Both the position numbers and the translations under genes were made by a program. DNA of 5,932 bases. Origin: Desulfobacula sp. Its GTDB lineage: Bacteria > Desulfobacterota > Desulfobacteria > Desulfobacterales > Desulfobacteraceae. How positions within the stretch are numbered: the first letter of the stretch is position 1; each line of letters begins with the position of its first letter. The stretch covers positions 1 through 5,932 of the forward strand of contig JAGLNZ010000597.1 of the NCBI GenBank assembly GCA_023139225.1, read 5' to 3'. Positions 1 through 5,005 of this stretch are shown here, piece after piece. Under the pieces are notes generated by a model that was given only the letters and a program-made list of their open reading frames with translations, was not told the DNA's origin and ran no database searches.

Positions 1-245
1 ATATGCCTAAAATTAATAATATCATCGTGGAATCCATTGACCCAAAAGGGCCATACGGAGCCAAGGAAGCCGGGATGTCCATTGCCATGTCGGCAGCTCA
101 AGGCTATAGCGCAGCAGTCAGTAATGCCATTGGTGTCTACATGGACTCTTTTCCTTTAACCCCGGACAAAATTCTTGCCGCCATTAAAGAAAAAAAAGCC
201 CGGGAAAAAAAAGAAAAAACCTTAAAAAACAATGCGGTTAATTGA
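1..245 (+). CDS. Xanthine dehydrogenase-family molybdopterin-binding subunit, C-terminal fragment (5' end outside window)
   Basis: The frame is open from the left edge to the TGA at 243-245; the ATG at 3 is probably an internal methionine. About 80 C-terminal residues are visible. Counting from that methionine, residues 13-24 (DPKGPYGAKEAG), the small-residue helix that follows and the LTPDKIL motif near residue 52 match the extreme C-terminus of the large molybdenum-binding subunit of xanthine dehydrogenase, aldehyde oxidoreductase and 4-hydroxybenzoyl-CoA reductase type enzymes. Family enzymes hydroxylate or reduce aromatic or heterocyclic substrates, working with FAD and 2Fe-2S subunits or domains. 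The usual family pattern is AK-x-x-GE, whose Glu is the catalytic base; here it reads AKEAGMS, with Met (codon 75-77) at that place. The tail after residue 60 is very lysine-rich and unlike the family core. Only 19 bases separate it from the next gene, a molybdopterin-binding protein, which supports the assignment. The substrate cannot be told from this fragment. Confidence 0.85.
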   Translation, partial: MPKINNIIVESIDPKGPYGAKEAGMSIAMSAAQGYSAAVSNAIGVYMDSFPLTPDKILAAIKEKKAREKKEKTLKNNAVN

Positions 246-264
246 TCACGATCAGGATATATAA

Positions 265-1284
265 ATGAAGAAGATCAAAGTTGAAGATGCAGTTGGAACT
301 GTTCTGGCCCACGACATGACACGGATCATCCGGGGAAAATTCAAAGGAGTTGGATTTAAAAAAGGACATGTTGTACAAAAAGAAGATATCCCTGAACTAT
401 TAAAGATCGGAAAGCAGTATTTGTATGTTCTTGATCTTGGAAAAAACCAACTCCATGAAGATGATGCTGCAAAAAGGATAGCAAGTGCTATTGCAGATAA
501 GGACCTTGAATTTTCCGAACCCCGGGAAGGTAAAATCAATATAAGTACAAAGCATGCCGGCCTGCTGAAAATTGATGTTGATGCCCTGCTCCAGGTGAAT
601 AAGATGGAGAGCATTATTGTGGCCACATTAAAGAACAATTTTCCCTGTAAAAAAGGAGAGATCATTGCAGGTACAAGGATCATTCCTCTGACCATCCCGA
701 CAAAAAATATCAAAGCACTTGAAACATTAACAAAAAAAACAGGGACCATTCTTTCAGTCAAACCATACCGATCCTTGAAAGTGGGTGCCGTGGTAACGGG
801 TTCTGAAGTCTATAAGGGATTGATCACAGATGATTTCGGCCCGTCTGTGGGAAAAAAAATCACCGATGCTGATTGTACACTCATTAAAAAAATCCTAGTC
901 CCCGATGAGATTACGGCCATTTCCAATGCCGTCCTGGAATTAAAAGATCTTGGGTGTGAGCTGATCATTACCACGGGAGGGCTCTCGGTGGACCCGGATG
1001 ATGTCACCCGCCAGGGAGTTATCTCAACTGGTGCCAAGGTCACATTTTACGGCAGTCCCGTTCTTCCCGGAGCCATGCTCATGATATCACAGCTTGGTGA
1101 TATTCCTGTTATCAGCCTGCCTGCCTGTGTGTTTTATTATAAGCAGACCGTGTTTGACCTGATTTTTCCAAGGGTGCTTGCCGGAGAAAAAATCAGTGAG
1201 GATGATATTGCCGCCATGGGGCATGGTGGATTGTGCATGAATTGCAAAGTCTGTCACTATCCTGTGTGTTCATTCGGAAGATAA
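265..1284 (+). CDS. Molybdopterin-binding protein (MoeA/Mog-like) with C-terminal Cys cluster
   Basis: A 339-residue cytoplasmic protein. Residues about 5-60 (starting KVEDAVGTVLAHDMT) resemble the N-terminal part of MoeA-like proteins. Residues about 170-305 form a MoCF_biosynth (MoaB/Mog) domain, with TGSE at 178-181 and the ligand-loop signature TTGGLSVDPDD at 236-246. Proteins with this domain bind molybdopterin, and MoeA and Mog adenylate it or insert Mo. The protein is shorter than a full MoeA (about 400 residues) and lacks the usual MoeA C-terminal domain. In its place the C-terminus carries Cys324, Cys327, Cys330 and Cys335 (C-x2-C-x2-C-x4-C), probably an Fe-S or Zn site. Similar MoeA-like proteins with this tail occur beside molybdenum hydroxylases in anaerobes, so a dedicated cofactor-loading or sensing role for the upstream enzyme is likely, though this is inference. 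The start is supported by a modest AGGA at 254-257, seven bases upstream. Confidence 0.88.
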   Translation: MKKIKVEDAVGTVLAHDMTRIIRGKFKGVGFKKGHVVQKEDIPELLKIGKQYLYVLDLGKNQLHEDDAAKRIASAIADKDLEFSEPREGKINISTKHAGLLKIDVDALLQVNKMESIIVATLKNNFPCKKGEIIAGTRIIPLTIPTKNIKALETLTKKTGTILSVKPYRSLKVGAVVTGSEVYKGLITDDFGPSVGKKITDADCTLIKKILVPDEITAISNAVLELKDLGCELIITTGGLSVDPDDVTRQGVISTGAKVTFYGSPVLPGAMLMISQLGDIPVISLPACVFYYKQTVFDLIFPRVLAGEKISEDDIAAMGHGGLCMNCKVCHYPVCSFGR

Positions 1285-1289
1285 AATGT

Positions 1290-1293
1290 GAGG
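1290..1293 (+). promoter_or_regulatory. Ribosome binding site deciding the TauE/SafE start
   Basis: GAGG lies 8 bases before the ATG at 1302. It favours 1302 over the upstream in-frame ATG at 1233, which would lie inside the preceding gene and add 23 residues with no family resemblance. Confidence 0.6.
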
Positions 1294-1301
1294 CGGCTAT
1301 T

Positions 1302-2150
1302 ATGTCCAGAGTAAAGACATCAAAAAATTTTCCTAAAACAGCATTCAGCATGCTGGGCTTTTTTGTGGCACTTTTCAGTTCCGGTATCGGTATTGGCGGG
1401 GGAACCATATTTGTTTCCACATTCATATCGATTTTTAAGTTTGATTTTAAGCGGGCGGCAGCAACTTCCCTTGCAACCATTATCCCCATCACACTTGTAG
1501 GGGCTGTATCCCATTTGTTTATTTTTCCCAATCCCCCTTCCGGCAAATACTTTCTTGTTTTTATTCCCATGTGTGTCATTGGTACCATCATAGGTTCAAA
1601 ATTTATTCATAAATGGAACAACCAGTGGCTCAAGTGGATTTTTGCCCTCTTTCTTCTTATTGCAAGCCTTCGAATTTTAAAATTTGTGGACTTTCCATTT
1701 TTAATGTTCTCGAGCCTGAATGAGATATCCTGGGCCCATGAAGCCCTTTTTATCATGGCTTTCGGCATGGTGATCGGTATCATCGCCACATGGCTGGGGA
1801 TTGGCTGCGGACTGCTCATTGTCCCGTTTTTTGTGATTGTGATGAATTTTAACATGCACCAGGCCATCTGCCTGTCTTTAACCACCATGTTTTTTTTATC
1901 ATCATCTGCCACACTCATGCACCACAAACTTGCAAACTTAGATTTTAAGACGTTTAAGGCCTTGTTTCTACCGTCTCTTGCAGGCGCTGTGACAGGCTCT
2001 GCCATATCCGGTCTGCTGCCGGGTTTTTATCTTAAACAGGTATTTGGCATTATCCTGATGATGATTGCCTTTACCTATCTGTTACAACCGACTTTAAAGG
2101 CAATAAAAACCCACAAAGAAAAAAGAAATGCCCTCTATAAGGAGACATAA
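1302..2150 (+). CDS. TauE/SafE (TSUP) family membrane transporter
   Basis: A 282-residue integral inner-membrane protein with about eight hydrophobic segments, near residues 14-46, 53-77, 83-100, 107-126, 147-182, 187-203, 217-238 and 244-262. The internal duplication typical of the TauE/SafE family is visible: GIGIGGGTIFVSTF at 28-41 followed by AATSLATI, and LGIGCGLLIVPFFV at 165-178 followed by ICLSLTTM. Length is normal for the family. Characterised or proposed substrates of TSUP proteins include sulfite, sulfoacetate and other sulfur-containing anions. Here the gene sits between a molybdopterin-binding protein and the DUF364-yqeB pair and ends directly against the DUF364 start codon. It may therefore move a sulfur or selenium oxyanion, or an organic anion processed by the hydroxylase. 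That link is inference from context; the family assignment itself is firm. The next gene's ribosome binding site (AAGGAG) lies within its last codons. Confidence 0.88.
   Translation: MSRVKTSKNFPKTAFSMLGFFVALFSSGIGIGGGTIFVSTFISIFKFDFKRAAATSLATIIPITLVGAVSHLFIFPNPPSGKYFLVFIPMCVIGTIIGSKFIHKWNNQWLKWIFALFLLIASLRILKFVDFPFLMFSSLNEISWAHEALFIMAFGMVIGIIATWLGIGCGLLIVPFFVIVMNFNMHQAICLSLTTMFFLSSSATLMHHKLANLDFKTFKALFLPSLAGAVTGSAISGLLPGFYLKQVFGIILMMIAFTYLLQPTLKAIKTHKEKRNALYKET
2139..2144 (+). promoter_or_regulatory. Ribosome binding site of the DUF364 gene inside the TauE/SafE reading frame
   Basis: AAGGAG lies 6 bases before the ATG at 2151 and within the final codons of the upstream gene, whose TAA (2148-2150) abuts the ATG. 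The arrangement indicates translational coupling. Confidence 0.7.
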
Positions 2151-2873
2151 ATGTCAGTTATCCTATATGATGCCTTAAAAAAAGCTCTGAAAGAAAAAAT
2201 AATCTTCCATGATCTTGCAGATAAGCCTATCGACATCACGTGCAAAGCCCTTTCAGCTGAACAGGCCATCGGGACTCCTGATCATGATGACTACCCCATT
2301 ATCAAAGGCAGAGAAGTTATGGTCGAGGCTGATTTTCTCAATGCAAAGGGCCAGAGCTTTACGGATGAGTTTGAAAACAGGGCATATCGCGTTAAAGATC
2401 TCTTGACTATGGACCTTTCCACAAACAGGGAACGAGCCTCTTTTATTGCAGGGTTGAATGCTGTTTACAGACATCTTGGCCTTGCTGACAAAACCATTCA
2501 CTGCAAGGATAAGGAACCGGTTCTTTGTGCAGAAAAACTTTCCGACATTATCCCGAAAGATTCAAAGGTGCTTCTGGTGGGACATCAGCCAAGGTTTCTT
2601 GAAAAACTTTCATCTTATTGCCAGGTGCGGGCCGTTGACCTGGACAAGGACAATATTGGGAAAGAATTTTTCAATATCACCATTGAACCACAAGAGAATA
2701 CCCAAGAGGCCATCAAGTGGTGCACCATGATATTTGCAACCGGTTCAACCATTGTCAACAACACCATTTCAAACTTCATTGATGCGGATAAACCTGCTGT
2801 TTTCTATGGAGTGACCAGTTGCGCACCCGCAAAAATCCTTAATCTTACAACCTTTTGTGAATACGGGCATTAA
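2151..2873 (+). CDS. DUF4213/DUF364 domain protein (putative metal-chelating, Rossmann-like)
   Basis: A 240-residue soluble protein matching the DUF364 architecture. The N-terminal part (about 1-110) corresponds to the enolase-N-like DUF4213 region and carries IGTPDHDDYPIIKGRE at 40-55. The C-terminal part (about 115-235) is Rossmann-like, with HCKDKEP at 117-123, VGHQPRF at 143-149, DLDKDNIG at 163-170, ATGSTIVNNTI at 196-206 and FYGVT at 218-222. A structure of a Desulfitobacterium relative led to a proposal of heavy-metal chelation at a site between the two domains, but no biochemical role is established. Length is typical and nothing looks broken. It starts immediately after the transporter stop and ends 5 bases before yqeB, so it is almost certainly co-expressed with the maturation genes. 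A role in handling molybdenum, selenium or another metal or chalcogen species is inferred only from this neighbourhood. Confidence 0.87.
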   Translation: MSVILYDALKKALKEKIIFHDLADKPIDITCKALSAEQAIGTPDHDDYPIIKGREVMVEADFLNAKGQSFTDEFENRAYRVKDLLTMDLSTNRERASFIAGLNAVYRHLGLADKTIHCKDKEPVLCAEKLSDIIPKDSKVLLVGHQPRFLEKLSSYCQVRAVDLDKDNIGKEFFNITIEPQENTQEAIKWCTMIFATGSTIVNNTISNFIDADKPAVFYGVTSCAPAKILNLTTFCEYGH

Positions 2874-2878
2874 AAAAA

Positions 2879-3688
2879 ATGAAACAAAACATCTCAGAAC
2901 TTATCATCGGTATAAAGGGCGCAGGAGAAATGGCCACCGGTACGGCCTGTCGTCTTTTTCAAGCAAATTTTAAAAATATCTTTATGATGGAAATCCAAAA
3001 CCCCATGGCTGTCAGAAGGCGTGTTTCTTTTTGCGAGGCAATCCATGATGACAAAATTGCAGTGGAAGGTATCACGGCCAAAAAGGTCTTAAAATCCGAT
3101 GAGATCCAGGCTGCCTGGGACAAAAATAGTATCCCCATTATTGTTGATCCCGGCTGGGAATCCATTAAAGCGATCCAACCCCATGTGGTGATTGATGCGA
3201 TTATTGCCAAAAAAAATCTGGGAACAAATCTGTCCGAAGCCCCTTTGGTCATCAGCCTGGGCCCCGGGTTTGAGGCCGGCAAAGATGTGCATGTTGCCAT
3301 AGAAACCAATCGGGGCCACAACCTTGGAAGGCTTATTTTAAACGGTTGCCCTGAGCCCAATACCGGAATCCCGGGCAGCACAAACGGATATACCATAGAA
3401 AGGGTTCTTCGCGCGCCATGTCCCGGCATATTCACCTCTTCTTTAACCATTGGCGCTTTAGTCAAAAAAAACGATGTGGTGGGGCACGTTGGCAACAAGC
3501 TTGTCATTGCTCAGATTGACGGAGTTTTAAGGGGACAGATAAGAAATAACAGCAAGGTCACAGACCAACTTAAAATCGGAGACATTGATCCCAGGGGAAA
3601 CAGGCAATATTGCACCACAGTCTCGGAAAAAGCACGGGCCATCGGCGGCAGTGTGCTGGAAGCCGTTTTACAAAAATACAATCAATAA
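2879..3688 (+). CDS. yqeB: Selenium-dependent molybdenum hydroxylase maturation protein YqeB (EF2570 family)
   Basis: A 269-residue soluble protein with the full run of motifs I recognise from the YqeB family: a nucleotide-binding-like KGAGEMATG at 13-21, MEIQNPMAVRRRVSF at 37-51, DAIIAKKNLGT at 106-116, LGPGFEAGKDVH at 127-138, RGHNLGR at 145-151, GDIDPRG at 234-240 and KARAIGGSVLEA at 251-262. Residues about 180-225 (APCPGIF, then GVLRG) resemble a biotinyl/lipoyl-like beta module. Comparative genomics links YqeB to SelD-containing genomes in which selenium is used as a labile cofactor on molybdenum hydroxylases; its reaction is unknown. Length is normal and it appears intact. It follows the DUF364 gene by 5 bases and has no good Shine-Dalgarno of its own (an A-run precedes the ATG), so translation probably depends on coupling. 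It is the strongest pointer to selenium in this cluster. Confidence 0.92.
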   Translation: MKQNISELIIGIKGAGEMATGTACRLFQANFKNIFMMEIQNPMAVRRRVSFCEAIHDDKIAVEGITAKKVLKSDEIQAAWDKNSIPIIVDPGWESIKAIQPHVVIDAIIAKKNLGTNLSEAPLVISLGPGFEAGKDVHVAIETNRGHNLGRLILNGCPEPNTGIPGSTNGYTIERVLRAPCPGIFTSSLTIGALVKKNDVVGHVGNKLVIAQIDGVLRGQIRNNSKVTDQLKIGDIDPRGNRQYCTTVSEKARAIGGSVLEAVLQKYNQ

Positions 3689-3699
3689 CCAAAGCCTAT

Positions 3700-3718
3700 A
3701 CCAAATTTTAATTTTGGT
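3700..3718. repeat. Short inverted repeat between yqeB and the thiolase gene
   Basis: ACCAAA (3700-3705) and TTTGGT (3713-3718) can pair as a 6-bp stem around a 7-base AT-rich loop, 11 bases after the yqeB stop. It has no T-tract on either side and little GC, so it is a poor intrinsic terminator. It could be an operator half or a processing hairpin, or it may be chance in AT-rich DNA. It marks the one place before the thiolase gene where the operon may be divided. Confidence 0.3.
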
Positions 3719-3736
3719 GAAATGATAACCATTCGA

Positions 3737-3741
3737 AAGGA
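3737..3741 (+). promoter_or_regulatory. Ribosome binding site of the thiolase gene
   Basis: AAGGA lies 8 bases before the ATG at 3750. It fixes the start, and the encoded N-terminus fits a thiolase-superfamily protein of normal length. Confidence 0.6.
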
Positions 3742-3749
3742 TTTAATTA

Positions 3750-4943
3750 ATGTTAACAAAAGCGTTTATCCCGTACAAAGGCTATTATTCAAGCCCTTTT
3801 TCCAAATGGCAGGGCAGCCTGGCCAATGAGCATTCCATTGTGCTCGGATCAAAAACAGCAAAAAACTGGCTTGAGACAAAGGATATCAGCCCTGATATAT
3901 TTGACTACCTGATTCTTGGGGCCACGGTTGGCCAGCCCTACACATTTTACGGAGGACCCTGGGCATCTGCTTTGATCGGGGCTCAGAACATTCCGGGCTG
4001 CCTTGTCAGTCAGGCATGTTCAACCTCAACAACGGTTATATTCCAGGCAGCCGCCGGTATTGAAACAGGATTTTACCAGAATGTATTCACCCTTATGACA
4101 GACCGATGCTCCAACGGTCCCCACACCATCTGGCCCAATCCCAATGGCCCGGGCGGACAGGTGATTTCTGAAAACTGGGTCATGGACCAGTTCAACAATG
4201 ACCCCTGGGCAAAAAATGCCATGATCCAGACTGCGGAAAACGTTGCCAGAGAAACGGGAGTGACAAGGGAACAATGTGATGAGCTTGCTTTGAGACGGTA
4301 CGAGCAGTATATGGATGCGCTTGCCAATGACAGGGAATTCCAAAAAAAATACATGTTTCCGGTTTCCATTAAAATATCCAAGAAAAAAACCATTTTAGTG
4401 GATGCGGATGAAGGGATAATGCCCACGACAAGACAGGGCCTTGAAAATCTAAGACCGGTACTGCCGGACGGGTCCCACACCTTTGGGTCTCAGACCCACC
4501 CTGCCGATGGTAATTGTTCTCTGATTGTCACTACAAAAGAAAAAGCCGGAGAATTAAGCCGGGACAAATCAAAAGATGCCCAGATTATTTCCTATGGATT
4601 TTCAAGATCAAAAAAAGGATTCATGGCCATGGCTGTTGTACCTGCCGCCCAAATGGCCCTGGACAAGGCCGGCATCTCCATCAAGGACGTGAAAGTGATC
4701 AAGACCCATAATCCCTTTGCCGCCAATGACATCTATTTGGCTGACCAGATGGACATTGATGTGAATGGATTTAACAATTTTGGGTCTTCCATGATCTTTG
4801 GTCATCCACAGGGCCCGACAGCAGGACGGCTGATCATTGAAGGCATTGAGGAACTGGCAGACAAGGGCGGCGGATATATGCTTTTTACAGGCTGTGCAGC
4901 CGGAGATACCGGGGCTGCCCTTGTACTGAAAATCGGCACTTAA
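3750..4943 (+). CDS. Divergent thiolase-superfamily protein (acyl-CoA acyltransferase-like)
   Basis: A 397-residue cytoplasmic protein of normal thiolase length. Cys90 in SQACSTST, followed by a helix ending AAAGIETG, matches the nucleophilic cysteine. GHPQGPTAGR at 351-360 supplies the catalytic His352 (classical GHPxGxxGxR). Cys382 in TGCAAGDTGAA matches the second catalytic cysteine of the C-terminal CxGGxG motif. The PAAQMALDKAGISIKDV stretch at 298-314 is the usual helix before the active-site loop. That loop reads HNPFA (320-324) instead of NEAF: the Asn is kept but Glu is replaced by Pro. Classical thiolases cleave 3-ketoacyl-CoA or condense two acyl-CoAs. The retained Cys-His-Cys set suggests real acyl-transfer chemistry, and the altered loop suggests an unusual substrate. 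It lies 61 bases after yqeB and 62 bases before the saccharopine dehydrogenase-like gene, so it probably acts with the latter. The exact substrate cannot be inferred. Confidence 0.88.
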   Translation: MLTKAFIPYKGYYSSPFSKWQGSLANEHSIVLGSKTAKNWLETKDISPDIFDYLILGATVGQPYTFYGGPWASALIGAQNIPGCLVSQACSTSTTVIFQAAAGIETGFYQNVFTLMTDRCSNGPHTIWPNPNGPGGQVISENWVMDQFNNDPWAKNAMIQTAENVARETGVTREQCDELALRRYEQYMDALANDREFQKKYMFPVSIKISKKKTILVDADEGIMPTTRQGLENLRPVLPDGSHTFGSQTHPADGNCSLIVTTKEKAGELSRDKSKDAQIISYGFSRSKKGFMAMAVVPAAQMALDKAGISIKDVKVIKTHNPFAANDIYLADQMDIDVNGFNNFGSSMIFGHPQGPTAGRLIIEGIEELADKGGGYMLFTGCAAGDTGAALVLKIGT

Positions 4944-4953
4944 AATTAAGTGC
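4936..4953. repeat. Hairpin spanning the thiolase stop codon
   Basis: GCACTTA (4936-4942) and TAAGTGC (4947-4953) form a perfect 7-bp stem with a 4-base loop, overlapping the TAA at 4941-4943. What follows on the + strand is A-rich, not T-rich, so this is not a standard intrinsic terminator. It could affect mRNA processing or stability between the two genes, or be incidental. Confidence 0.35.
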
Positions 4954-4992
4954 GTAAAACAAAAAATAAAATAACTTTAATATATACTTTAC

Positions 4993-4998
4993 AGGAGG
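4993..4998 (+). promoter_or_regulatory. Strong ribosome binding site of the saccharopine dehydrogenase-like gene
   Basis: A perfect AGGAGG lies 7 bases before the ATG at 5006. It is the best Shine-Dalgarno in the window and suggests this gene is translated more strongly than the others, independent of coupling. Confidence 0.8.
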
Positions 4999-5005
4999 AA
5001 AAAAC

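Noticed and set aside
190..219. Two runs of eight A and one of six A near the 3' end of the hydroxylase gene, possible programmed frameshift
   Set aside because: The runs are not in the phase of a classic A-AAA-AAG slip site, and the zero frame ends normally just before the next gene; they are better explained by a lysine-rich tail.
252..761. 169-codon open frame on the minus strand opposite the molybdopterin-binding gene
   Set aside because: It is antisense to a clear family member, its translation resembles no family I recognise, and it is rich in Ser/Phe/Ile as expected from complementing Lys/Asp/Glu-rich codons.
1233..1301. Upstream in-frame ATG that would lengthen the TauE/SafE protein by 23 residues
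   Set aside because: It lies inside the end of the preceding gene, the added residues do not resemble the family, and a ribosome binding site sits directly before the ATG at 1302.
2959..3507. 182-codon open frame on the minus strand opposite yqeB
   Set aside because: It lies wholly inside the well-conserved yqeB gene, with no recognisable domain and no supporting context.
4983..4988. TATACT as a possible -10 promoter element before the dehydrogenase gene
   Set aside because: No -35 element lies at the right distance, and transcription would begin within the Shine-Dalgarno sequence at 4993-4998.
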